Part shown: positions 25,239-36,733 of the stretch, one piece after another | Layout of the letters: each line of letters starts with the position of its first letter | How positions within the stretch are numbered: position 1 is the stretch's first letter | Made by a program: the position numbers and the translations under genes | Assembly: GCA_949752795.1 (NCBI GenBank) | Contig: CATKHW010000366.1 | Span: 62,001 to 126,000 of the forward strand | Direction of reading: 5' to 3' | DNA from: Hyperoodon ampullatus | Lineage: Eukaryota; Chordata; Mammalia; Artiodactyla; Ziphiidae | Length of the DNA stretch: 64,000 nucleotides | The notes under the pieces: model-generated | Told to the model about the DNA's origin: nothing | Seen by the model: the letters and a program-made list of their open reading frames with translations, nothing else | Database searches by the model: none

Positions 25239-25706
25239 TTAATTTTTTATTTTTTATTACAGCAAATTTGATTACAATGTTTGGCTTGTTGTAGGTGTGG
25301 AAGATGTGGTTCGTTTACACATATACAGATGTCATTCTTCCTGGGATGTTTTTCCCATGTACCTTATGACAGAATGTTGAGTAGTCTTCTCTTGGTATTC
25401 TGTAGGTCTTTGGTGATTATATATGTCACCTGTGTTTGTATATGTCTGTTAACCCCAATATCATAATGAAACCAACCCTCAACTCTTTCCATTGGTGAAC
25501 CATAAGTTTGTTGAATGAATCTGTGATTGCCCTTCTCCGTTGAAATATCTGCCCTGGTATCCATTTTTCGGTCACACCTATAAGAGATATGATATGATAT
25601 GTGTCTTTCACTTTCTGACTTACTACAAGTCACGTGATTACCTCTAGACACACCTACGGTGCTGCAAATGGCATTGTGTCCTTTTATTCCTTGGCTTCTA
25701 TTCTGC
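25239..25706 (-). mobile_element. Old L1 3'UTR remnant (copy 1)
   Basis: Minus-strand L1 3'UTR, diverged. On the plus strand: TTGATTACAATGTTTGGCTT, an ACAGAATGTTGAGTAG stretch near 25370, CATAAGTTTGTTGAATG near 25501 and CTGCAAATGGCATTGTGTCC near 25663. It is older than the L1 at 23871-24860 by divergence and directly abuts copy 2. Confidence 0.75.
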
Positions 25707-26594
25707 CTTAGCGAGGTCCATTTTCAACAATGTGATTCCCTGAGGGCTGAGGATTAGCTGACCTGGTAGCCTGACCCTGCCGGCCGGCCCTCTCCAGGTG
25801 TGCCTGGGTTGAGGTCAATATAAACAGCGCTGCAGGCAGCAATAGCCCCTGAAGCTGTGCCTGACTCCATATTCTCTGCCCCGTCAGCAGTGTCGGGGCT
25901 GTGCTGGTGGGATGGAGTGAGGGGCCACGGCTTTGTGGGTGGCCCGGTGTGAGTGGGTCTCTGCTGGACTTTCTGCAGGAGTTGCCAGGCTGCCACCTGT
26001 AAAGAAGAGGATATGTCACCCATCCCTTCCGCTGGAATTTTTCTCTGGACAGAGGTGAGGAAGGAAAAAAGCAGTGGGTGCCGGGACAGGAGGGGTATCT
26101 CAGGCAGGGCAATGGAAAGCTTCTAGAAGTGCTCCCAGGGCCAGGACCATCCTGGTTGGCCTGCAGGCACCAAGTTGGCCTGCGTGTTGTCGCTGGTGTG
26201 GCTCCACTGCACTTCCTCTAGGCTTTCAAGCCCTTGTACATATTCAGGTGTTTTACCTGGGAAGGGTGGGAAAAGTTCAACAGCAGCTGGCCTGGGGCTC
26301 AGCTCACGGTTACTCACAGATGCCTCGGCATGGCCCCCCGCTTTGCAATGAGGACGCTCCTTGCGTAGGAGTGGGCTGCTGGCTCTATGGGAGATGATTT
26401 CCCACCTCTGACCAATTTCAGAATTGTTTACCGATGGAGCAAGTGACCTGATTGTGTTTTCCTCTGTCTAACTCGTGGGTTCAGGTTTTTTTTTCTTTTT
26501 TCGTTCAAGTTAGGTTTTATTCCTCTTTTATGTATTTATAGATATAAGCATGGAAATAATTCATTCATATAAATACATCTGTGTGAAGGGAAGA

Positions 26595-27575
26595 ACTTTT
26601 TTCTGTTTTATTTTTAAATTTTATTTTTTAAAATTTTGAAATTTAATTTTATTTATTTTTTTATACAGCAGGTTATTATTAGTTATGTATTTTATGCATA
26701 TACATGTATGCAGGTCAATCCCAATCTCCCAACTCATCCCAACACCACCTCCCCATGACTTCCCACACTTGGTGTCCATACGTGTGTTCTCTACCTCTGT
26801 GTCTCTATTTCTTCCCTGCAAACCAGTTCATCTGTACCATTTTTCTAGGTTCCACATATATGCGTTAATGTACAATAATTGTTTTTCTCTTTCTGACTTA
26901 CTTCATTCTGTATGACAGTCTCTAGATCCATCGACGTCTCTACAAATGACCCAGTTTCATTCCTTCTTATGGCTGAGTAATATTCCATTTTATATATGTA
27001 CCACATCTTTATCCATTCGTCTGTCTGTGGGTATTTAGGTTGCTTCCATTACCTGGCTATCGTAAATAGTGCTGAAATGAGCATTGTGGTGAATGTGCCT
27101 TTTTGATTTATGGTTTTCTCTGGGTATATGCCCAGAAGTGGGATTGCTGGATCATATGGTAATTCTATTTCTAGTTTTTTTAAGGAAACTCCATATTGTT
27201 CTCCATCGTGACTGTATAAATTTACATTTCCACCACTAGTGGAAGAGGGATCCTTTTGTCCACACCCTCCCCAGAATTCGTTGTTTGTAGATTTTCTGAT
27301 GATGCCGATTCTAACAGGTGTGAGGTGATACCTCATTGTAGTTTTGATTTGCATTTCTCTAATAATTAGTGATGTTGAGCAGCTTTTCATGTGCGTCTTG
27401 GCCATCTCTGTGTCTTCTTTGAAGAAACGTCTCTTTAGATCTTCTGCCCATTTTTGTATTGGGTTGTTTGTTTTTTAATATTAAGCTGCATGAGCTCTTT
27501 ATATATATTGGAGATTAAACCTTTGTCCATTGATTCGTTTGCAAATATTTTCGCCCATTCTGAGGGATGCCTTAT
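26595..27575 (-). mobile_element. 5'-truncated L1, ORF2 C-terminus and 3'UTR (copy 2)
   Basis: Counterpart of the L1 at 23871-24860, nearly identical to it. The ORF2 remnant is now broken: the longest minus-strand frame is 118 codons (27049-27405), cut by a stop on one side and a frameshift near 27470 on the other. The shared insertion point shows that it was carried by the tandem duplication and is not an independent insertion. Confidence 0.92.
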
Positions 27576-27811
27576 TCCATTCCTGTTTTTTTAACAAAAA
27601 AAGAAAGAAAGAAAAAGAAGCAGAACACTAATGTGTGTAAAATATGCCTTTTGAAACTGTCGTTTTGAAATATGGACATCCTTTGAATTTTTTGGTCGAT
27701 ATATGACCCCAGGATTTGTTTTCAGGGCAGGTGTCATTTACAGGCCTGCAATGATTTTGAATATCAACAGACCATTAGCGCTGGAATTAAACCTGCTGTT
27801 GTGTGAAACGG

Positions 27812-27825
27812 CCACAAGGTGGCAG
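27812..27825 (+). promoter_or_regulatory. CTCF-like core motif
   Basis: The 14-base stretch CCACAAGGTGGCAG fits the usual CTCF core (CCASYAGRKGGCRS) except at one position. The counterpart in copy 1 (near 25089) reads CCACAATGTGGCAG, losing a key G. This is a motif match only, with no evidence of binding. Confidence 0.3.
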
Positions 27826-27965
27826 CAGTTCTCCCTTACCAAATCTGGTTACTAGGGCAACAGAGCCTCAATGGAAGTTGTGTTCTAGATTGGAATTTAG
27901 AATGCAATGTGACAGGAGAAAGCCCCTCAAGTTTGTCTCACTAATTCTTGTTCGTGTTTTTAATT

Positions 27966-28433
27966 TAATTTTTTATTTTTTATTACAGCAAATTTGATTA
28001 CAATGTTTGGCTTGTTGTAGGTGTGGAAGATGTGGTTCTTTTACACATATACATATGTCTGTTCTTCCTGGGATCCTTTTCCCATGTACCTTATGACAGA
28101 ATGTTGAGTAGTCTTCTCTTGGTATTCTGTAGGTCTTTGGTGATTATATATGTCACCTGTGTTTGTATATGTCTGTTAACCCCAATATCATAATGAAACC
28201 AACCCTCATACGTTTCCATTGGTGAACCATAAGTTTGTTGAATGAATCTGTGATTGCTCTTCTCCGTGGAAATATCTGTCCTGGTATCCATTTTTCGGTC
28301 ACACCTATAAGAGATAAGATATCATATGTGTCTTTCACTTTCTGACTTACTTCAAGTCACGTGATTACCTCTAGACACACCTACGGTGCTGCAAATGGCA
28401 TTGTGTCCTTTTATTCCTTGGCTTCTATTCTGC
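27966..28433 (-). mobile_element. Old L1 3'UTR remnant (copy 2)
   Basis: Counterpart of 25239-25706, with the same landmarks (TTGATTACAATGTTTGGCTT, then CATAAGTTTGTTGAATG). It abuts copy 3 at 28434. Confidence 0.75.
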
Positions 28434-29056
28434 CTTAGCGAGGTCCATTTTCAACAATGTGATTCCCTGAGGGCTGAGGATTAGCTGACCTGGGTAGCCT
28501 GACCCTGCCGGCCGGCCCTCCCCAGGTGTGCCTGGGATGAGGTTAATATAAACAGCGCTGCAGGCAGCAATAGCCCCTGAAGCTCTGCCTGACTCCATAT
28601 TCTCTACCCCGTCAGCAGTCTCTGGGCTGTGCTGGTTGGGGGGAGTGAGGGGCCACGGCTTTGTGGGTGGCCCGGTGTGAGTGGGTCTCTGCTGGACTTT
28701 CTGCAGGAGTTGCCAGGATGCCACGTGTAAATAAGAGGATGTATCACCCACACCTTCAATTGGAATTTCTCTCCGGAGAGAGGTGAGGAAGGAAAAAAGC
28801 AGTGGGGGCAGGGACAGGAGGGGTATCTCAGGCAGGGCAATGGAAAGCTTGCAGAAGAGCGCCCAGAGCCAGGACCATCCTGGCTGGCCTGTAGGCAAAA
28901 AGTTGGCCTGCGTGCTGTCGCTGGTGTGGCTCCACGGCCCCTCCTCTAGGCTTTCAAGCCCTTGTACATATTCAGGTGTTTTACCTGGGAAGGGTGGGAA
29001 AAGTTCAGCAGCAGCTGGCCTGGGGCTCAGCTCATGGTTACTCACAGATGCCTCGG
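28434..29056. repeat. 2.73-kb tandem segment, truncated copy 3
   Basis: It matches the first 623 bases of copy 2 up to CAGATGCCTCGG and then switches directly to satellite sequence (CCCTTTCACTGA). The 206-codon minus-strand frame (28425-29045) is a by-product of the shared GC-rich head. The junction at 29056/29057 is sharp and falls in the L1-derived part of a satellite unit. Confidence 0.92.
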
Positions 29057-29775
29057 TTCCCTTTCACTGACGAAGGTGTACGTCTTGTCTATTCCATAGT
29101 TTGTGTTTGGAACGGTACCTGTGCTTATATCAAACTCTGGTTTTATGCATCACCCCACCTCTCATTCCCCCTTAAGCAGGCATCAGAGTGTTTTCCAAAG
29201 GTGAGACTCTGTTCTCTTTCTTAACTGAGTTCAAGTGTAGCCATGTTTACAGGATCTTCATAAGTGATATCTTAATATAAGTTTCTTTTTCTCTGTGACT
29301 TATTTCACTTAGAAGCATCATACCTATATCCACTCATTTGGCTGCTACTGGTCTTATGCCATTGATTGCATGGCTGAGGGATATTCCATCGTACGGAAGT
29401 ACCACAATTTTTTGAACCATTTTTATATTTCCTGGGATATTTACGGTGTACCCAAGTTGAGGTTCTTGTAAGCAGTGCAGCCCTAAATTTTGGGGTGGCT
29501 CTGGCTTATTGATTTTCAGTTTTCCCGAGGTATATTCCCTAGACTGGAAGTGGCCTTGGCTCTGTAGCTCTGTTGTTTACTTGTTTTCGGGAACACAATG
29601 CACTCCTCCAGAGATGCAGTTGGCAGATTACATCCCGCCCATCAGCAAAACAAGCCTCCCTGTTCTCTGGGGCCGGTCTTGCCTTTCTGGATTTTACACA
29701 TTTTGTGGATGTCCCTTTTGAACAGTGGGAAGTGATACTTCTTTGTAGTGCAGATTTGCATTGCCCGCTTGCTTG
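29057..29775 (-). repeat. Satellite unit 0, partial
   Basis: It starts inside the L1-derived part (CCCTTTCACTGA) and runs to the first main-array palindrome. It carries the ancestral GGTTCTTG (29461) and an ACTCATTTGG variant (29335), and extra divergence such as GGAGATGCAGTTGGCAGATT near 29611-29632, as expected at the edge of an array. Confidence 0.9.
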
Positions 29776-31514
29776 CTTGGCCAAAAAGGGCGTATGCGTT
29801 TTCTCCTGAATATATTCAGGAGAAAACGCATATGCCCTTTTTGCTCAAGTGCATCATTGTTGAAGTTGTGCCCCTCATCCTGTGCTTTAAAGTCAATTCC
29901 AACGTACCACTTGAAATCTGTTTCCTGCTATTCTGCCTAGCATTCAAGTCCACCTCGTTGCCTTCCCTCAACAGATTTTTGGACAATAGTTGTGTTTATT
30001 ACTCTGCCAGTTTGTGAATTGCTGTGCCCCTGAGCTCCATTTTTCAACTTCTTTTTTGTGAGCTGACCGAAAGTCCAAAATTGTGGTTCAGGACCTATAC
30101 TGCTTCCCGGTGGGGAGCTGAGACTTTGGTTAATTCTTCTTCCTGCCGGGAAATTAGAGTGACATGTGCCCGTCCAAATGCCTGAGAGCTACTTTCTCAC
30201 TGGTTCTCCCTCTTCCCTTTCATCCTCTGCCAAATTGGCAACCTGTGCGAACCAGGAGGTTAAAGGGGCTGTTTCTCCAAGTTGGGAGATTGATAGAAAA
30301 GCAGCTGGAAAATCAAACCGGAGCACCAGGAGAGGGACTACTCGTTGAGTTTTAGAAAGCTTTAATATTCACCGTGTGTCCATTCTCTATTTTTCCCTTA
30401 CATGTTATATCTGTAGTAATAGTCCCTTCAAGCTGGAGAGTTGGGAACCATGGAATGCGTGCCATTCATTATTGCTTTAAAGGTCTGAATTTGCTCACCG
30501 AATCTCACCACTCCTCTCAGTCCCAAGTGTCCAGCCTTATGCCACATCCAGCTGTTGTTGTAGATTGGGTCAGTCCAGGTATCATCAGAGACCCTGAAGG
30601 AATTGTGAAGAATTTCCATTTTTGTTTTGTTTTGTTTTTGAAATTCCTTTTTATAGTGGGTTTGAGCTGATTCTCGCTGCCATGCTTATGCCAGGCTAGA
30701 CACACTTGATTCCCTTACGCAGACATATCAATAAATAGGTTTTAAAATTCTTACTAGTCAGATATATTCCTCTGCGTGAAATATGGGGTTTTGAGTCCCT
30801 TTCACTGAGGAAGGTGTAGGTCTTGTCTATTCCATAGTTAGTTATTGGAACAGTACCTGAGCTTATATCAAACTCCGATTTTATGCATCACCCCACCTCT
30901 CCTTCCCCCTTAAGCAGGCATAAGAGTTCTTTCTAAATGTGAGACACTGTTCTCTTTCCTAACTCAGTTCAAGTGTAGCCATGGTTACAGGACCTTCATA
31001 AGTGATATTTTATGATATGTTTCTTTTTCTGTGTGACTTATTTCACTTAGAATCATCGTACTTGTATCTACTCATTTTGCTGCTACTGGTCTTATGACAT
31101 TGACTTCATGGCTGAGGGATATGCCATCGTACGTAAGTACCACAATTTTTTGAACCATTTTCATATTTCCTGGAATATTTCAGGTGTACCCAAGTTGAGG
31201 TTCTTGTAATCAGTGCAGCCCTAAATTTTGGGGTGGCTCTGTCTTATTGATTTTCAGTTCCTCCAAGGAATATTCCGTAGAGTGGAAGTGCCCTTGGCTC
31301 CGTAATTCTGTTGTTTACTTGTTTTTGGGTACACAATGCACTCCTCCAGAGATCCAGGTGGCAATTTACATCCCGCCCATCAGCATAACAAGACTCCCTG
31401 TTCTCCAGGGCCTGTCTTGCCTTTCTGGTTTTTACACATTTCGTGGATGTCCCTTTTAGACCTGTGGAAAGTGATACTTCTTTGTAGTGCAGATTTTCAT
31501 TGCCCGCCTGCTTG
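29776..31514 (-). repeat. Satellite unit 1
   Basis: Palindrome at 29776-29849; the left arm is intact and the right arm has a few changes (CATATGCCC, TTGCTCAAG). Intermediate in divergence: TTTTTTGTGAGCTG instead of the later TTTTTGGTGAGCTG, ancestral GGTTCTTG at about 31199 and CTCATTTTGC at about 31070. Confidence 0.92.
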
Positions 31515-33254
31515 CTTGGCCAAAAAGGGCGTATGCGTTTTCTCCTGAATATATTCATGAGAAAACGCATACGCTCAATTTGGCCAAGTTCATCATTTTT
31601 GAAATTTTGCCCCTCTTTCTGTGCTTTAAACGCGATTCCAACGTACATCTTGAAACCTGTTTCCTGCTATTCTGCCTCGCTTTCATGTCCGCCTCGTTGC
31701 CTTCCCTCACCAGATTTTTGGACGATAGTTGTCTTTTATTATTCTGCCAGTTTGTGAATTGCTGTGCCCCTGAGCTCCATTATTCTACTCGTTTTTTGTG
31801 AGCTGACCGCAAGTCCAAAATTTTGGTTCAGGACCTTTACTGGTTTCCGATGGGGGGCTGAGACTTTGGTTAATTCTTCTTCCTGCTGGGAAATTAGATA
31901 GAAATGTGCCCGTCCAAATGCCTAACAGCTACTCTCTCATTTGTTCTCCCTCTTCACTTTCATCCTCAGCCAAACTGGCATCCTGTGCTAACCAGTAGGT
32001 TAAAGGGGCTGTCTCTCCAAGTTGGGAGATTGATAGTAAAGCAGTTGGAAAGTCAAACGGGAGCACCAGAAGAGGGACTATTCGTTGAGTTTTAGAAACC
32101 TTTCGTATTCACAGTCTGTCCATACTCTAGGTTTCCCGTATATGTTATAGCTGTAGTAATATTCCCTTCAACCTGTAGAATTGGGACCCATGGAATGGGT
32201 GCCATGCATTATTGCTTTAAAGGGTCTGCATTTGCTCACCCAATCTCACCAATCTTCTCATTCCCAAGTGTCCAGCCTTATGCCACATCCAGCTGTCACT
32301 GCAGATAGGGTCATTCCAGGTTTCATCAGAGACCTTGAAGGAATTGTGAAGAATTTCCTTTTTTGTTTTGTTTTGTTTTTGTAATTCTTTTTCATAGTGG
32401 GTTTGAGCTGATTCTCGCTGCCAGATTTATGCCAGTCTAGACACACGTGATTCCCTTATGGAGAGATATCAATACATATGTTTTAAGATTCTTACTAGTC
32501 AGATATATTCCTCTGTGGGAAATATGGGGTTTTGAGTCCCTTTCTCTGAGGAAGGTATAGGTCTTGTCTATTCCTTAGTTGGTTTTTGGAACGGTACCTG
32601 TGCTTATATCAAACTCTGGTTTTATGCATCACCCCACCTCTCCTTCCCCCTTAAGCAGGCATAAGAGTGTTTTCCAAATGTGAGACTCTGTTCTCATTCC
32701 TAACTCAGTTCAAGTGTAGCCATGTTAACAGGATCTTCATAAGTGATATCTTATGATAAGTTTCTTTTTCTCTGTGACTTATTTCACTTAGAATCATCGT
32801 ACCTGAATCCACTCATTTTGCTGCTACTGGTCTTGTGACATTGATTGTATGGCTGAGGGATATTCCATCGTATGTAAGTACCACAATTTTTTGAACCATT
32901 TTTATCTTTCCTGGGATATTTATGGTGTACCCAAGTTGAGGTTCTTGTAAGCAGTGCAGCACTACATATTGGGGTGGCTGTGTCTTATTGATTTTCAGTT
33001 TTCCCAATGTATATTCCCTAGACTGGAAGTGCCCTTGGCTCTGTAGCTCTGTTGTTTACTTGTTTTAGGGAACACAATGAACTCCTCCAGAGAGGCAGTT
33101 GGCAATTTACATCCCGCCCTTCAGCAAAACAAGGCTCCCTGTTCTGCAGGGCCTGTCTTGCCTTTCTGGTTTTTACACATTTTGTGGATGTCCCTTTTGA
33201 CCAGTGGGAAGTGATACTTCTTTGTAGTGCAGATTTGCATTGCCCGCTTGCTTG
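31515..33254 (-). repeat. Satellite unit 2
   Basis: Palindrome at 31515-31588; the right arm is altered (TTCATGAG, ACGCTCAATTTGG). Ancestral GTTCTTG (32941) and CTCATTTTGC (near 32812). The non-L1 part has private changes such as CAGTTGGAAAG near 32042. Confidence 0.92.
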
Positions 33255-34994
33255 CTTGGCCAAAAAGGGCGTATGCGTTTTCTCCTGAATATATTCAGGA
33301 GAAAACGCATACGCCCTTTTTGGCCAAGTGCATCATTGTTGAAGTTGTGCCCCTCTTCCTGTGCTTTAAAGGCGATTCCAACGTACCTCTCGAAATCTGT
33401 TTCCTGCTATTTTGCCTGGCTTTCAAGTCCGCCTCGTTGCCTTCCCTCAACAGTTTTTTGGATGATAGTTGTTTTTTATTACTCTGCCAGTTTGTTAATT
33501 GCTGTGCCCCTGAGCTCCATTATTCAACTCATTTTTTCTGAGCTGACCGCAAGTCCAAATGTTTGGTTCAGGACCTATACTGGTTCCCGGTGGGTGGCTG
33601 AGGCTTTGGTTAATTCTTCTTCCTGCCGGGAAATTAGAGTGTCATGTGCCCGTCCAAATGCCTAAGAGCTACTCTCTCATTGGTTCTCCCTCTTCCCTTT
33701 CATCCTCTGCCAAATTGGCAACCTGTGCGAACCAGGAGGTTAAAGGGGCTGTCTCTCCAAGGTGAGAGATTTACACTAAAGCAGTGGAAAATCAAACCAG
33801 AGCACCATGAGAGGGACTATTTGTTGAGTTTTAGAAACCTTTCATATTCACAGTGTGTCCATTCTCTTGGTTTCCTATACATGTTATAGCTATAGTAATA
33901 TTCCCTTCAACCTGGAGAGTTGGGACCCATAAAATGGGTGTCATGCATTTTTGCTTTAAAGGGTCTGCATTTGCTCACCAAATCTCACCAATCCTCTCAG
34001 TCCCAAGTGTCCAGCCATATGCCACATCCAGCTGTCATTGTAGAAAGGGTCATTCCAGGTTTCATCAGAGACCCTGAAGGAATTGTAAAGAATTTTCCTG
34101 TTTTTTTTTGTTTTGTTTTTGAAATTCCTTTTCATAGTGGGTTTGATATGATTCTCGGTGACATGTTTATGCCAGTCTAGACACACTTGATTCCCTTACG
34201 GAGACATATCAATACATAGGTTTTAAGATTCTTACTAGTCAGATATATTCCTCTATGGGAAATATGGGGTTTTGAGTCCCTTTCACTGAGGAAGGTCTAG
34301 GTCTTGTCTATTGCTTAGTTGGTTTTTGGAACAGTACCTGTGCTTATATAAAACTCTGGTTTTCTGCATCACCCCACCTCTCCTTCCCCCTTAAGCAGGC
34401 ATAAGAGTGTTTTGTAAATGTGAGACACTGTTCTCTTTCCTAACTCAGTTCAAGTGTAGCCATGTTTACAGGATCTTCATAAGTGATATCTTATGATAAG
34501 TTTCTTTTTCTCTGTGACTTATTTCACTTAGAATCATCGTACCTGAATCTACCCATTTTGCTGCTACTGGTCTTATGACATTGATTTCATGGCTGAGGGA
34601 TATTCCATCGTACATAAGTACCACAATTTTTTGAACCATTTTTATATTTCCTGGGATATTTAAGGTGTACCCAAGTTGAGGTCCTTGTAAGCAGTGCAGC
34701 CCTAAATTTTGGGGTGGCTCTGTCTTATTGATTTTCAGTTTTTCCAAGGTATATTCCCTAGACTGGGAGTGCCCTTGGCTCTGTAGCTCTGTTCTTTACT
34801 TGTTTTAGGGAACACAATGCACTCCTCCAGAGAGGCAGTTGGCAATTTACATCCCGCCCATCAGCATAACAAGGCTCCCTGTTCTCCAGGGCCTGTCTTG
34901 CCTTTCTGGTTTTTACACATTTTGTGGATGTCCCTTTTGACCGGTGGGAAGTGATACTTCTTTGTAGTGCAGATTTGCATTGCCCGCTTGCTTG
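33255..34994 (-). repeat. Satellite unit 3
   Basis: Palindrome at 33255-33328 is perfect over 74 bases. The non-L1 part still has old variants (TTTTTTCTGAGCTG near 33533, ATTTACACTAAAGC near 33769). Its L1 part already has the derived GTCCTTG (34681) and ACCCATTTTGC (near 34552), so the change from old to homogenised sequence falls inside this unit. Confidence 0.93.
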
Positions 34995-35068
34995 CTTGGC
35001 CAAAAAGGGCGTATGCGTTTTCTCCTGAATATATTCAGGAGAAAACGCATACGCCCTTTTTGGCCAAG
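34995..35068. mobile_element. 74-bp perfect palindrome (MITE-like), representative copy
   Basis: Two 37-base arms meet without a loop at AATA/TATT. The outer end reads CTTGGCCAAAAAGGGCG and the inner part CTCCTGAATATATTCAGGAG. It can form a long uninterrupted hairpin on either strand. Every unit has a copy at the same site; those of units 3, 4, 10, 11, 12, 16 and 17 are perfect. The TIR start TTGGCCAAAAAG is like the short mariner-type palindromes of cetartiodactyls as I remember them, but the family assignment needs a search. Confidence 0.85.
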
Positions 35069-36733
35069 TGCATCATTGTCGAAGTTGGGCCCCTCTTCCT
35101 GTGCTTTAAAGGCGATACCAACGTACCTCTTGAAATCTGTTTGCTGCTATTCTGCCTCGCTTTCAAGTCCGCCTCGTTGCCTTCCCTCAACAGATTTTTG
35201 GACGATAGTTTTCCTTTATTACTCAGCCAGTTTGTGAATTGCTGTGCCCCTGAGCTCCATTTTTCAACTCGTTTTTGGTGAGCTGACCACAAGTCCAAAA
35301 TTTTGGTTCAGGACCTATACTGGTTCCCGGTGGGTGGCTGAGACTTTGGTTAATTCTTCTTCCTGCCGGGAAGTTAGAGTGATATGTGCCCGTCCAAATG
35401 CCGAACAGCTACTCTCTCATTGGTTCTCCCTCTTCCCTTTCATCCTCTGCCAATTTGGAAACCTGTGCGAACCAGGAGGTTAAAGGGGCTGTCTCTCCAA
35501 GTTGGGAGATTGATAGTAAAGCAGATGGAAAGTCAAACCGGAGCACCAGGAGAGGGACTATTCGTTGAGTTTTAGAAACCTTTCATATTCACAGTGTGTC
35601 CGTTCTCTAGGTTTCCCGTACATGTTATAACTGTAGTAATATTCCCTTGAACCTGGAGAGTTGGGAACCATGGAATGGGTGCCATGCATTATTGCTTTAA
35701 AGGGTCTGCATTTGCTCACCAAATCGCACCAATCCTCTCAGTCCCAAGTGTCCAGCCTTATGCCACATCCAGCTGTCGTTGTAGATAGGGTCATTCCAGG
35801 TTTCATCAGAGACCCTGAAGGAATTGTAAAGAATTTCCCAGTTTTTTTGTTTTGTTTTTGAAATTCCTTTTTATAGTGGGTTTGAGCTGATTCTCGCTGC
35901 CATGTTTATGCCAGTCTAGACACACTTGATTCCCTTACGGAGACATATCAATCCATAGGTTTTAAGATTCTTACTAGTCAGATATATTCCTCTGCGGGAA
36001 ATATGGGGTTTTGAGTCCCTTTCACTGAGGAAGGTGTAGGTCTTGTCTATTCCATAGTTGGTTTTTGGAACGGTACCTGTGCTTATATCAAACTCTGGTT
36101 TTATGCATCACCCCACCTCTCCTTCCCCCTTAAGCAGGCATAAGAGTGTTTTCTAAATGTGAGACACTGTTCTCTTTCCTAACTCAGTTCAAGTGTAGCC
36201 ATGTTTACAGGATCTTCATAAGTGATATCTTATGATAAGTTTCTTTTTCTCTGTGACTTATTTCACTTAGAATCATCGTACCTGAATCTACCCATTTTGC
36301 TGCTACTGGTCTTATGACATTGATTTCATGGCTGAGGGATATTCCATCGTACGTAAGTACCACAATTTTTTGAACCATTTTTATATTTCCTGGGATATTT
36401 AAGGTGTACCCAAGTTGAGGTCCTTGTAAGCAGTGCAGCCCTAAATTTTGGGGTGGCTCTGTCTTATTGATTTTCAGTTTTCCCAAGGTATATTCCCTAG
36501 ACTGGAAGTGCCCTTGGCTCTGTAGCTCTGTTCTTTACTTGTTTTAGGGAACACAATGCACTCCTCCAGAGAGGCAGTTGCCAATTTACATCCCGCCCAT
36601 CAGCATAACAAGGCTCCCTGTTCTCCAGGGCCTGTCTTGCCTTTCTGGTTTTTACACATTTTGTGGATGTCCCTTTTGACCGGTGGGAAGTGATACTTCT
36701 TTGTAGTGCAGATTTGCATTGCCCACTTGCTTG
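34995..36733 (-). repeat. Satellite unit 4 (reference copy; HOR monomer a)
   Basis: Perfect palindrome at 34995-35068. The non-L1 part runs to about 35840, the T-rich tract spans 35842-35859, and minus-strand L1 3'UTR then ORF2 end follow to about 36720. Monomer-a variants shared with unit 6: GGGAAGTTAGAGTG (35369), GGAAACC (35457), GGGAGATTGATAG, GGGAACCATGG and CACCAAATC. It shares GTTGGGCCCCTC after the palindrome with units 5-7 only. Confidence 0.94.

Larger units (their letters stand above)
22976..25706. repeat. 2.73-kb tandem segment, copy 1
   Basis: First of three tandem copies (next at 25707 and 28434; spacing 2731 and 2727). Order: a GC-rich head of about 700 bases, an AT-rich part, a minus-strand truncated L1, a unique stretch and a second L1 3'UTR remnant. 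Its first 100 bases are more diverged from copies 2 and 3 than those are from each other. Each copy has a minus-strand open frame in the GC-rich head (230 codons here at 22987-23679). The copies agree over only about the first 105 codons and then change frame, and copy 2 has a stop, so it is not treated as a gene. Confidence 0.92.
25707..28433. repeat. 2.73-kb tandem segment, copy 2
   Basis: Second full copy with the same internal order as copy 1. Differences from copy 1 are scattered single bases and short indels. The minus-strand frame in the GC-rich head is closed by a stop here. A TATA-like TATAAA lies at 25819-25824, matching 23090-23095 in copy 1 and 28547-28552 in copy 3. Confidence 0.93.

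Noticed and set aside
22987..29045. Minus-strand frame of about 206-230 codons in copies 1 and 3 of the 2.73-kb segment
   Set aside because: The copies agree only over about 105 codons and then change frame, and copy 2 has a stop. Composition is that of GC-rich noncoding DNA.
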